DNA of 16,535 bases from Firmicutes bacterium UBA5389. Lineage in GTDB: Bacteria; Bacillota; DTU025. Shown piece after piece: positions 6,140 through 13,869 of the stretch. The notes beneath the pieces are model-generated. The model saw only the letters and a program-made list of their open reading frames with translations, made no database searches and was not told the origin of the DNA. Location of the stretch: NCBI GenBank assembly GCA_002409965.1, contig DHON01000040.1, positions 382 through 16,916 on the forward strand, in the 5' to 3' direction. Position numbers and translations under genes: made by a program. Position 1 is the first letter of the stretch, and each line of letters starts with the position of its first letter.

Positions 6140-8170
6140 TTATCTCCACTCCACCAATGTGTAGCCGAAAGGCTCCATCGGCAGATCCAGCACGACCGTC
6201 TCCGCACCCGATGCCGCCGGGCTGGTCAGTCTCTCGTCTCGTACAAGCTCGCCCTGGGCGTCATAGCAGCCCACCTGAAACTGGATCTGGGTCGCCGGCC
6301 CCGTCTTCCTGATGTCCACCTGGATCGAACGGGTCAGAGCCTGCCCGGCGAAGCTTCTGGCGAGGAGGACATTCTGGTAGTCGGGCCCGGTCATATGCCT
6401 CCACTCCACCAAAGGCTGGAGCACCAAGGCGTCGATGGACGCGTTGAGACTCCGGCTCGCGCCGGCGAACTTCACAGTAACGTTGTGCCGCCCGGCAGAC
6501 AGTCTGATCGGGCCGGTGAGCTTGTCCATGACGAAGTACTTGGTGTCGGGCGACCCGCTGGCGTCCACGATGATGGGCTCGCCATCGTCTATCGTTATGG
6601 CCAGTCCCACCTGCCCCGGGGCCACGGACTGCCGCTCGTAGACGATATAGGGGATGAACTCATCGTCCTCAGGAATCGAGAAGCTCAGCTTGAAACTGTC
6701 GCCGGACCTGGCCGTAACGTAGAACTCGCCGCTGGGGATGCCCTCCCCCGTCCAGCTGGCCCACATCTTGCGAGGCCTGCCCGATGCGGGTTTGTCGAAC
6801 GACTCTGCTTCCACGACTCTGAAAGGATACCTCGCCCGTGTGGCCAGGTTCATGTATTCGCACGCCTTGGGCACGCCCGCAAGCTCAACTAGAGTCGTCA
6901 CCGCCTCGATGGTGGACTCGGCGCCCGCGTTGAAGCTCACGCCGATGCCGCGCTCCGGCCCGGGCGGATCAATGCCGTCCCAACCGCGGCCGGTTGCGGC
7001 ATCGTACATGGGATGCCCGGTCACGTTGTTGCCCAGAAACCACGAGCCGGATATGCCTGCCAGCCTCGCATAGATCTCGCGGCCTGTGGCGCGGTACAGC
7101 TCCAGAAGGCCGGTGGTGACGGTCTGACAGCCGTAGGAGAGCTGGACATAGGCGAGAGGCGCCGGCCCCATGTGGGCGAACAGGCCGATGGAGGCAAGCA
7201 TGTGAGTGACGAAGCCGTTCGCGGCGCGCTCCGCCGACTGCACCCACTCCTGCTCGCCGAGGACCCTGCCGGCCATGGCCAGCGCGCGAATCTGGTGGTA
7301 GCCCCACCCGTGCCAGTGGCTGATCGACCCTCCCCACGGCATGTGCGCTCCGAACGGGAACTCGTCGGGCGCGCCCATCTGAAATTGGGCGATTCCATCG
7401 GCGAACATCCGTATCATCTCCGCTACCTTCGGGTCCGGTCGCGCCTGATACAGCTCGCACAGGGCCATTACCACAACCCCTGACGCGTCCGCGCCATCTC
7501 CCACGAGCCAGACGGGGATGGTCGTGCCGTGTAGAGTCTTGTACTGCCCGAACAGGGCGGGGTCTCCATCGGTGAGGAAAGCGTGCACCGCCTCGAGCGA
7601 CGGCTCAATCAACGCCTCGAGGTGTTCGGCATAGCCCGAATCCGGCTCGGCCTGGCCAAATACACGCACCCCGCGGGCTAAGGCCCACATGGCCCGGGCC
7701 GTCCACCAGTTGACGCCTTTCTCGCTGGTGGATCCCTTGAGGTTGCGAGCGCCGCTTTCCAGGACGAAGTTGTAGAAATGCCCTTCAGGCGTCCGCATGT
7801 ACTCGATGAAGCTGAACGCGTCCCGGGCCATGTCGAGGTCGTGCGGGGCGCCGGTGCGCTCGTAGTCTGCAAGGTATGCCAGCGCGGCTCGGGCAACGTC
7901 ATCCACGCAGCTCACACCCTCGCTGGCAGCCTCGACGTACTTGTATTTGGAGCTTCTGTCGCCGCTCACGGTGGGCTCGCAGTATACCCACCATATGGGG
8001 ACGATGGTTCCGTCTGAAAGACTAATCTCGTCTCTGAGATGGTCCAGATGAGACAGGTTGATCATATCCCCGACCGCCTGGGCAGATACGCCATACACGA
8101 CGATGGCCGTGGCCACGAGAACGATCCGTATGATCAACCGGAGCGCGCGTGCATTTCCCATGATACGCAT
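6140..8170 (-). CDS. Secreted alpha/alpha-toroid protein with C-terminal carbohydrate-binding-like domain
   Basis: 676 residues. A signal peptide spans about 1-32 (IIRIVLVATAIVVYG, then VSAQA). Residues about 80-440 alternate amphipathic helices with conserved aromatic and acidic turns (SCVDDVARA at 87-95, GVNWWTARAMWALARG at 152-167, WHGWGYHQIRALAMAGR at 286-302, FNAGAESTIEA at 413-423), as in six-hairpin toroid glycosidases and epimerases. The CVDD-x-AR motif also occurs, to my knowledge, in toroid domains encoded near GH130 genes. From residue 452 (VVEAESFDKP) to about 590 the sequence resembles a jelly-roll binding module (AGRHNVTVKFAGA and a closing IDALVLQP strand); a third beta region ends the protein. 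The ATG at 8170 has GGAGG seven bases upstream. It is the best candidate for the enzyme that first attacks the glycan, but the reaction is unknown; D90, D91 and E418 are possible catalytic acids. Confidence 0.8.
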   Translation of the reverse strand: MRIMGNARALRLIIRIVLVATAIVVYGVSAQAVGDMINLSHLDHLRDEISLSDGTIVPIWWVYCEPTVSGDRSSKYKYVEAASEGVSCVDDVARAALAYLADYERTGAPHDLDMARDAFSFIEYMRTPEGHFYNFVLESGARNLKGSTSEKGVNWWTARAMWALARGVRVFGQAEPDSGYAEHLEALIEPSLEAVHAFLTDGDPALFGQYKTLHGTTIPVWLVGDGADASGVVVMALCELYQARPDPKVAEMIRMFADGIAQFQMGAPDEFPFGAHMPWGGSISHWHGWGYHQIRALAMAGRVLGEQEWVQSAERAANGFVTHMLASIGLFAHMGPAPLAYVQLSYGCQTVTTGLLELYRATGREIYARLAGISGSWFLGNNVTGHPMYDAATGRGWDGIDPPGPERGIGVSFNAGAESTIEAVTTLVELAGVPKACEYMNLATRARYPFRVVEAESFDKPASGRPRKMWASWTGEGIPSGEFYVTARSGDSFKLSFSIPEDDEFIPYIVYERQSVAPGQVGLAITIDDGEPIIVDASGSPDTKYFVMDKLTGPIRLSAGRHNVTVKFAGASRSLNASIDALVLQPLVEWRHMTGPDYQNVLLARSFAGQALTRSIQVDIRKTGPATQIQFQVGCYDAQGELVRDERLTSPAASGAETVVLDLPMEPFGYTLVEWR

Positions 8171-8192
8171 TGTCGATCCTCCAACTCTCTGC

Positions 8193-9536
8193 TCAGTAGT
8201 CGCTCAGTATCTCGTTGACCTTCTCCTCGGCGATCTCCATGGCGGAAGTCGCCGATTCCCGGCCGAGCACCGCGCAATACTGGTACTCCTGAGCGATGGC
8301 ATCGTACACCTCCACAAGCGGCCGAACATTATCGGCGCCGCACGTGAAGCGGGCCTGTCGGACGAACCGCGCGAGCATCGGCAGCTTTTGAACCGCGGAC
8401 GCGAAGGCAGGCGATGACTCGAGGTCGCGGCGGTACGGTATCTGGCTCGTCATCTCCAAGAAGAGGGCATCGTTCTCCTCACTCAGGATAAACTTCACGA
8501 ACTCCCATGCTTCTTTCGGGTGCTTGCTCGTCGCGAAAATGCCGATGTTCTTGGGGTCGCCGTAAGTCCATACCTCGCTGCCGCGGAGGCTGTCAGGCAT
8601 CGGCATCGGAACGAAGTCGTATTCGAACTCCTTGGGCTTCATCGACTCGTAGAAGGGGACCGCAAACGGCCCTGTTATGACAGTCGCCACCTTCTGCTGC
8701 AGGAACACATCGCCCGGAAAGGCCGACTTGGGAGCGTAACCCAGCCGAAACAGGTCGGACAGGAATTGCATCGCTCCAACTCCGGCGGCATTGTTGAACG
8801 CGGCTCTGTTATTCTCAATCAGCGTCCGACCACCGCTCGCCGCTGCATACAGCGTGTAGAAGTCGAAGAACCTCTGCCACCATATGGGCTCTATGTTCAG
8901 GTAGATCATCCACTGATCCGTCCTGCCATCGCGGTTGGTATCGCACGTTAGCTTCGCGGCCGCCGCCAGAAAGCCGCTGTAGCTGGCCAACGATGCAGGG
9001 TCGACGCCTGCGGCCCGCAGCATTCCTGCGTTGTAGGCCAGCATCAAGGGGTTGGACTTCCATGGCGCTTGGTAGTAGTGGCCGTTGGACGACCTGTACT
9101 GCTCCAAGATCCCGTCCGGCAGACGCCGCCGCATGAAGCTGACGAAATCCGGGAAGCTGTCCATGCGGTACAGCCCACCCGCCGCGACGAACTGCGTCAC
9201 AACGCCGGGATAGATGTTGGCGCACACATCCGGCGTAGTACGTGCAGCGATCGCCGCGAGCAACGCCTCCTCTGTGGATCTGGACGCAGGCAGCGGCTGC
9301 AGCTTCACCCGGATGTCGGACCTCGTCCGGTTCCACTTCTCCACAACCGCTCGTGCAAACTCGATCTCATACGGGTTGGACGAACACCAAAAGTCGAGCT
9401 GTACTTGGCCTCGCGCCCCAGCAGCTGCCCAGCAGGCCGCCCCAGGCGGCGAGCCCGCAAAGAGCAGACTCGCCGCTAGGGCCAGAATCGCGAGAGCCAC
9501 GGTTCGGAATGTCGCCGCAAAACGCGATCTGTTCAT
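8193..9536 (-). CDS. ABC transporter sugar-binding protein, second tandem copy
   Basis: 447-residue family 1 extracellular solute-binding protein that should capture oligosaccharides in the periplasm and hand them to the two permeases. The ATG at 9536 is preferred over an in-frame GTG at 9557 because GGAG lies five bases before it and the GTG would overlap the previous gene. A signal peptide occupies about residues 1-40; a cysteine occurs in PGAACW but without a proper lipobox. The mature part shares long blocks with the preceding gene: SNPYEIEFA, LPASRSTEEALLAAIAA, TTPDVCANIYPG, SYSGFLAAA, GDPKNIGIFATSKHPKEAWE. DTNRDGRTDQW resembles a calcium-binding loop seen in many such proteins. It follows the first copy by 14 bp and precedes the toroid gene by 22 bp. 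Divergence between copies suggests different ligand preferences. Confidence 0.93.
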   Translation of the reverse strand: MNRSRFAATFRTVALAILALAASLLFAGSPPGAACWAAAGARGQVQLDFWCSSNPYEIEFARAVVEKWNRTRSDIRVKLQPLPASRSTEEALLAAIAARTTPDVCANIYPGVVTQFVAAGGLYRMDSFPDFVSFMRRRLPDGILEQYRSSNGHYYQAPWKSNPLMLAYNAGMLRAAGVDPASLASYSGFLAAAAKLTCDTNRDGRTDQWMIYLNIEPIWWQRFFDFYTLYAAASGGRTLIENNRAAFNNAAGVGAMQFLSDLFRLGYAPKSAFPGDVFLQQKVATVITGPFAVPFYESMKPKEFEYDFVPMPMPDSLRGSEVWTYGDPKNIGIFATSKHPKEAWEFVKFILSEENDALFLEMTSQIPYRRDLESSPAFASAVQKLPMLARFVRQARFTCGADNVRPLVEVYDAIAQEYQYCAVLGRESATSAMEIAEEKVNEILSDY

Positions 9537-9550
9537 CGTCACTCCGACTC

Positions 9551-10852
9551 CTACCACCCTGCGAGGATGTCGCGCACCGCCTGCGCGGCATCGCGCACCG
9601 CCGCCTTGGGCGCCTTCCTTCCCTGCACGCAGCAGAGGTCGTACTGCTTGGAAATGGTGTCGAATATCTCGATCAGGTACTTGCTGTCGTCCACCCCGCG
9701 AGTGTACACGCCCTGTTCCACGAACGTGGCCATCATGGGGTTCTTCTCAAAATAGCCCACAAACAGCGGGTCTTTCGCGATGCCGCGACGGTACGGCGGT
9801 TGGCTCGTGATCTTTAGCCACAGCAGATCGTTCTCGCGAGACATGATGAACTTCACGAACTCCCATGCCTCCAGCGGATGCTTGCTGTTGGCGAAAATGC
9901 CTATGTTCTTGGGGTCGCCGAAAGTGATCACCGGTCCCTGCACACCGTCGGGTACAGGGATCGGGACGAAGTCGTACTCGAAGCCCTCCGGCGCGTTCTG
10001 ATCATAGTAAGGGACCGACCATGGGCCGGTGATGGTGGAACCGATCTTGCCGCTTAGGAATGCGTCTCCTATCATCGCGCCCTTTGGGCACAGGCCCTTC
10101 TTGAAGATCGTCTGCAGGAACGCGAACACCTGCTCGGCTGCATCGTTCTCGAAGTCCACCTTACCCCCGCTAAGCAGGGTCTTGCCGCCGCTCGCACCGA
10201 TGTAGAGCGTGTAGAAGTCGAACAGCCGCTGCCACCAAGTGACATCGACCGTGGGCGCATACAGCCACTGGTCTGGGCGCCCATCCCCGTCCAGGTCCTT
10301 CACCATTCTTTCGGCAGCCGCCAGAAACCCGCTGTAAGTCGCGAGCGACTTCGGGTCGATCCCGTTGGCCCGAAGCAGCTTGACGTTGTATGCGAGCATT
10401 ATGGGGTTACCCTTCCAGGGGATCTGATACACGTGTCCATCCTTGTAGGTGAAAGCATCGACCACGTCTTTGGGAGTGCGGGCGTAGATGAAGTCGTAGA
10501 ACCCAGGCAGGGTGTCGTGAGGATACAGCCCCTTGCCCGCGATATACTGGGATATCGCGCCCGGGTAGATGTTGGCGCAGATGTCGGGAGTCGTGCCCGC
10601 CGCTATGGCCGCGAGCAGCACTTCCTCGGTGGACCTCGATGCCGGAAGAGGCTCCATCTTCACCTGAATGTCGGGGTGGGCATCGTTCCACGCTTTCACG
10701 ATGATCTTGGCAAACTCGATCTCCTGCGGGTTGGACGATGGCCAGAAAGACAGCGTAACAGGGGCCTTCGCGCCCATCGCTCCAACCGACAACACGCACG
10801 CCAGCGTGACAGCTAGAAGCGCAACCATCGTCGACCTGAAGTTGATTCGCAT
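9551..10852 (-). CDS. ABC transporter sugar-binding protein, first tandem copy
   Basis: 433-residue family 1 extracellular solute-binding protein. The frame is open back to 11134, but the upstream part is antisense-like and overlaps the permease gene; the ATG at 10852 has GGAGGG and GGAAGA before it and opens a clear signal peptide (MRINFRSTMVALLAVTLACV, cut after GAMGA). The single cysteine in the signal sits inside the hydrophobic core and does not form a lipobox. Typical features follow: ITLSFW-like first strand (VTLSFWPSSNP), IPWKGNPIMLAYNV, a DLDGDGRPDQW calcium-loop-like segment, and the GDPKNIGIFANSKHPLEAWE block near the C-terminus. It is separated from the permease gene by 101 bp holding an inverted repeat, a common arrangement where the binding protein is made in larger amounts than the membrane parts. 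Confidence 0.94.
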   Translation of the reverse strand: MRINFRSTMVALLAVTLACVLSVGAMGAKAPVTLSFWPSSNPQEIEFAKIIVKAWNDAHPDIQVKMEPLPASRSTEEVLLAAIAAGTTPDICANIYPGAISQYIAGKGLYPHDTLPGFYDFIYARTPKDVVDAFTYKDGHVYQIPWKGNPIMLAYNVKLLRANGIDPKSLATYSGFLAAAERMVKDLDGDGRPDQWLYAPTVDVTWWQRLFDFYTLYIGASGGKTLLSGGKVDFENDAAEQVFAFLQTIFKKGLCPKGAMIGDAFLSGKIGSTITGPWSVPYYDQNAPEGFEYDFVPIPVPDGVQGPVITFGDPKNIGIFANSKHPLEAWEFVKFIMSRENDLLWLKITSQPPYRRGIAKDPLFVGYFEKNPMMATFVEQGVYTRGVDDSKYLIEIFDTISKQYDLCCVQGRKAPKAAVRDAAQAVRDILAGW

Positions 10853-10910
10853 TCTTCCATCCCTCCGGTAGTCTTTTGTCCTTGGGATCTCGCCAGTTCG
10901 CAGCCGATCT

Positions 10911-10931
10911 GCGGAGGCGACTCGCCTGCGC
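10911..10931. repeat. Inverted repeat between permease and first binding-protein gene
   Basis: AGGCGA (10915-10920) and TCGCCT (10922-10927) form the core, extended outward by GCG/CGC across one G-G mismatch. On the minus strand it lies 23 bases after the permease stop, in the 101-bp gap before the binding protein. No T-tract follows, so an mRNA-stabilising or processing hairpin is more likely than a terminator. Confidence 0.4.
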
Positions 10932-10953
10932 CGCGCCGCCCTCTCCATGCGTT

Positions 10954-11772
10954 CTAACCCTTGATGCCCGACAGAGCCAGGCTTTCGATGAAGTAGCGCT
11001 GGAAGAAGAGGTACGCGACGATAACCGGGAGAGCCAGCATCATGGCAGCGGCCATTTCCGCCGCTACCTGCGCGCCCGCAAGCCCGCCCACGTGGAACAA
11101 GGTAACCATCTGGGGCATCGTCATCATGCTCCATCTCCTGATGACAATGAGCGGCCAGAGCACCTCATTCCATGAACCGATGAACGTGATGATGCCCACA
11201 GTGATCAGCACGGGCTTCGAGAGCGGCCAGAATATCTGGAACAGAATCCGATAGTCAGAGCAGCCGTCGATTCTGGCCGCGTCGACTAGGTCTTGAGGAA
11301 GCGACTTGAAGAACTGCCTGAACACGATGATCCCCATGTTGCTTATCAGCGCCGGGATGATCAGGGCGCGGTAGCTGTCGGTCCATCCAAGCCTGACTAC
11401 CAGGATGTACATGGGTATCAGGAGCAGTTGGCCCGGGATCATCATCGTAAGCAGCACCAGGTTGAATATGGAGTCGCGGCCCACAAACCGCAGCCTAGCC
11501 AGGGCATAGCCCACCATCGAGCTGAGCACCAGCACCGACGCAGTTGAGGTAATCGACACAAACCCGGAGTTGAACAGGGCCCTCCCTATGGGTATCTGCT
11601 TAAAGACTGCGCTGTACCCACGCAGGGAGAAGTTCCTGGATATGAGCGCCAGAGTTCCAATCTCATTCTCAGGCTTGAGCGATGCCGAGGCCATCCACAG
11701 GAACGGATAGATGAAGGTGAGAGCGGCGATGGTCAGCAGTATGTAGCCCAGCGCTTTTGTCAGATTCCGCAT
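10954..11772 (-). CDS. Carbohydrate ABC transporter permease, MalG-like
   Basis: 272-residue inner-membrane permease of the CUT1 sugar uptake family (MalG/UgpE type), with about six transmembrane helices; the first is at residues 7-27 (LGYILLTIAALTFIYPFLWM). The region DAARIDGCSDYRILFQIFWP followed by LSKPVL is the EAA loop that contacts the ATPase, and GSWNEVLWPLI after it is typical of MalG-type proteins. It pairs with the MalF-like permease encoded 23 bp upstream. The ATG at 11772 is preceded by a run of nine G residues in the place of the ribosome binding site and by an out-of-frame ATG four bases earlier (ATGAATG). The partner ATPase is not in the window. Confidence 0.95.
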   Translation of the reverse strand: MRNLTKALGYILLTIAALTFIYPFLWMASASLKPENEIGTLALISRNFSLRGYSAVFKQIPIGRALFNSGFVSITSTASVLVLSSMVGYALARLRFVGRDSIFNLVLLTMMIPGQLLLIPMYILVVRLGWTDSYRALIIPALISNMGIIVFRQFFKSLPQDLVDAARIDGCSDYRILFQIFWPLSKPVLITVGIITFIGSWNEVLWPLIVIRRWSMMTMPQMVTLFHVGGLAGAQVAAEMAAAMMLALPVIVAYLFFQRYFIESLALSGIKG

Positions 11773-11780
11773 TCATTGCA

Positions 11781-11789
11781 CCCCCCCCC
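11781..11789 (-). promoter_or_regulatory. G9 homopolymer at the ribosome binding site of the MalG-like gene
   Basis: The plus strand has nine C residues here, so the mRNA reads GGCGGGGGGGGG followed by TGCAATGAATG. The tract overlaps the Shine-Dalgarno position, 8-16 bases before the ATG at 11772. Runs of this length slip during replication, and a length change would alter spacing to the start codon without shifting any reading frame. Confidence 0.4.
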
Positions 11790-11795
11790 GCCTCG

Positions 11796-12728
11796 TCACA
11801 CCGGCTGATCGGTGTCAAGCAACCTGCGTTGGATGAACGTGACGATGAATATCATGATGGCCAAGGCAAATCCTATCGTAGCCGCATAGCCCATCCTGAG
11901 GAACTGAAACGCCTGCTTGTAGAGGTAGAGCACCACCGACAGAGTACTCTCCGCCGGGCCGCCGCCGGTCATCACGAAGGGCTCAATGAAGAGACTGAAC
12001 CCGCCGATGGTAGAGAGTATCACAACTAGCAGCATCACCGGCTGCAATAGGGGAAGCGTGATCCCCCAGAACTGCTGAGTCCTATTGGCGCCGTCGATGC
12101 TTGCCGCCTCATACAGCTCGGGCGGCACATTCTGCAACCCGGCCAGGAACAGGACAATGTAGAATCCCATGTTCTTCCAGGTAGCCATTATGGCGATTGA
12201 GTAGATGGCCCAGGCCGGATCGGTAAGCCACGGCACCGGCTGCATTCCGATCCGAGTGAGTATCAGATTGAGTATGCCGGCATCGGTGGAGTAGAGCTGC
12301 TGCCACAGAATCGTGACAACCGCTCCGGATATAACGAACGGCAGGAAAAACGCTCCCCGGAAAAACGACCTGAACTTGATAGGACCGTTGAGGATGACCG
12401 CAATCAGGAGAGACAGGACGATCTGCAGCGGAATATGGCAGCACAGAAACTTGAGTGTGTTGACGACTGCGGTCCAGAATGTCGCGTCTCGAAACAATCT
12501 TTGGATGTTCCTGAGGCCGATAAACTCCATAGGGGTCACGATGTCCCATCTGTTGAACACCAGAATTAGCGCGAATACCAGCGGGTATGCCGTGAAGAGC
12601 AGAAAGTGGGCTATATAGGGCAGCACCATTACGTATCCCACCTTGTTGCTCGTCCGGTATTGCTCCGCGAGCCGCCCAAAGAACGGCCGCCGCGCTCGGG
12701 CGGGCCCAACCCCCGCGATTTCCGGCAC
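11796..12728 (-). CDS. Carbohydrate ABC transporter permease, MalF-like
   Basis: 310-residue inner-membrane permease of the CUT1 family (MalF/UgpA type). I chose the GTG at 12728: GGAGGTGAT lies eight bases upstream, whereas the longer frame to 12782 starts inside the regulator gene. After a short charged N-terminus (FFGRLAEQYRTSNKVGY) come about six transmembrane helices, starting with VMVLPYIAHFLLFTAYPLVF. The EAA loop is YEAASIDGANRTQQFWGITL followed by PLLQPVML, a canonical ATPase contact. The LSVVLYLYKQAF segment near the end is also typical. It lies 22 bp after the regulator gene and 23 bp before the MalG-like gene, so the pair should form the translocation channel for sugars delivered by the two binding proteins. 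Confidence 0.95.
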   Translation of the reverse strand: MPEIAGVGPARARRPFFGRLAEQYRTSNKVGYVMVLPYIAHFLLFTAYPLVFALILVFNRWDIVTPMEFIGLRNIQRLFRDATFWTAVVNTLKFLCCHIPLQIVLSLLIAVILNGPIKFRSFFRGAFFLPFVISGAVVTILWQQLYSTDAGILNLILTRIGMQPVPWLTDPAWAIYSIAIMATWKNMGFYIVLFLAGLQNVPPELYEAASIDGANRTQQFWGITLPLLQPVMLLVVILSTIGGFSLFIEPFVMTGGGPAESTLSVVLYLYKQAFQFLRMGYAATIGFALAIMIFIVTFIQRRLLDTDQPV

Positions 12729-12750
12729 ATGTATCACCTCCGGCGCGTAA

Positions 12751-13788
12751 TCACTCTGTGGGCCTCGGCCCGGTGGAGCCACGCACGATCAGCTCGGTGC
12801 AGACCGATATCTTGTATGGAACGCACTCCGAGCCGCCGTCTATCAGCTCTGAAAGCAGCCTCGCCGCATGGCGGCCAAGATCCGTCTTGTCGACTCGTAC
12901 AGTGGTCAGCGGAGGGCTAGTGTGAGTGGCCGCCTCCACATCATCGAACCCCACGACCGACACATCCCCGGGAACAGCAAGCCCGAGACCGGGCATGGCC
13001 TTCATGACCCCAAGGGCCAGCGAGTCGTTGGCAGCGAAGATGGCGGTCGGTTTCTTGGACCTGTTCATCAGGCGCATCGCTGCCGCGAATCCCCCCTCTA
13101 CGCTGAAGTCCAAGACATCTTCATAGATGACCGACAGCTCCTGCCGAACCGGCAGCCCGCGCGCTTCCAGGGCCTGCCGGTAACCTTGGTGCCTCTCGTA
13201 CAGTGAACTGTGGGTCATGGGGCCCGACACGAAGGCGATATCCTCGTGGCCCAGGTCTATCAGGTGATCGACCGCCTCGCGCGCTCCTGTGATGTTGTCA
13301 GTCATCACGCACGGCACTTTGGGAGAGATGATGTTGTTGTCCACGAGCACGAGGGGAATTTCCAGCGATACTATGCGGTCGATGTACTCGCGGTCTACGT
13401 CGCACCCGGCGAGTATTAGGCCGTCCACACGCCGCTCGGACGCAAATCCGCATATCGCCGCCATGTCCTCGTCGCGCTCGCCGAGGGTCGAGAACAACAC
13501 ATGGTATCCATCTTGCCGAAGGCTTTCCTCGACGCCCACCATGACAAGGCCATAGAACGGATCGGATACCAGCGATCGCAGGTGCCTGTTGAACATGATA
13601 CCGATAGTGTTGCTCCGCCGCCTAGGGGTCGCCTGGATTGGAGTCGTCGGATACTCAAGCTCCCGGGCAATGTCAAAAACGCGCTGCCTCGTCTGTTCGC
13701 TGATCCGGCCTTTCCTGTTGAGCGCCCTCGATACAGTCGACACAGATACGCCCGCTCTTCTCGCCACGTCTTCAATCGTTACACCCAT
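12751..13788 (-). CDS. LacI family transcriptional regulator
   Basis: 345 residues. The N-terminus VTIEDVARRAGVSVSTVSRA (3-22) is the LacI-type helix-turn-helix, followed by the hinge region and a periplasmic-binding-protein-like effector domain (SNTIGIMFNRH at about 59-69, VDGLILAG, VDNNIISPKVPCVMTDN, GHEDIAFVSGP, AIFAANDSLALGVMKA, VPGDVSVVGFDD, SPPLTTVRVDK). Length and order match the family. It probably represses the operon until an imported sugar or breakdown product binds. The ATG at 13788 has only a weak ribosome binding site (GCAGGGA next to the ATG), which would keep its level low. It is second in the operon, 81 bp after GH130 and 22 bp before the permease, so it would be co-expressed with its targets. 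The gap before it holds a TTTGCGCA motif shared with the upstream region of GH130. Confidence 0.95.
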   Translation of the reverse strand: MGVTIEDVARRAGVSVSTVSRALNRKGRISEQTRQRVFDIARELEYPTTPIQATPRRRSNTIGIMFNRHLRSLVSDPFYGLVMVGVEESLRQDGYHVLFSTLGERDEDMAAICGFASERRVDGLILAGCDVDREYIDRIVSLEIPLVLVDNNIISPKVPCVMTDNITGAREAVDHLIDLGHEDIAFVSGPMTHSSLYERHQGYRQALEARGLPVRQELSVIYEDVLDFSVEGGFAAAMRLMNRSKKPTAIFAANDSLALGVMKAMPGLGLAVPGDVSVVGFDDVEAATHTSPPLTTVRVDKTDLGRHAARLLSELIDGGSECVPYKISVCTELIVRGSTGPRPTE

Positions 13789-13869
13789 TCCCTGCCGTCA
13801 CCCACAATCTCGCAATTCCGCGACGCCGCGATTCTGCGGTTTGCTCATGTCTTTGCGCATCGTTTTGCT
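13789..13869 (-). promoter_or_regulatory. Spacer before the regulator gene with a possible operator half-site
   Basis: 81 bp between the GH130 stop and the regulator ATG. TTTGCGCA at 13852-13859 (minus-strand TGCGCAAA) is identical to 14943-14950 upstream of GH130. CGCAATT occurs again at 13811-13817. This could allow autoregulation, but no promoter boxes are obvious. Confidence 0.3.

Noticed and set aside
5363..6892. Long plus-strand open frame of 509 codons
   Set aside because: It is antisense to the 458-residue and toroid genes, both of which have signal peptides and ribosome binding sites. Its arginine- and histidine-rich product is typical of a GC-rich shadow frame.
10853..11134. N-terminal extension of the first binding protein
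   Set aside because: It overlaps the MalG-like permease gene and would bury the signal peptide; the ATG at 10852 has a proper ribosome binding site.
12729..12782. N-terminal extension of the MalF-like permease
   Set aside because: It would begin with GTG inside the regulator gene; the GTG at 12728 has GGAGGTGAT at ideal spacing.
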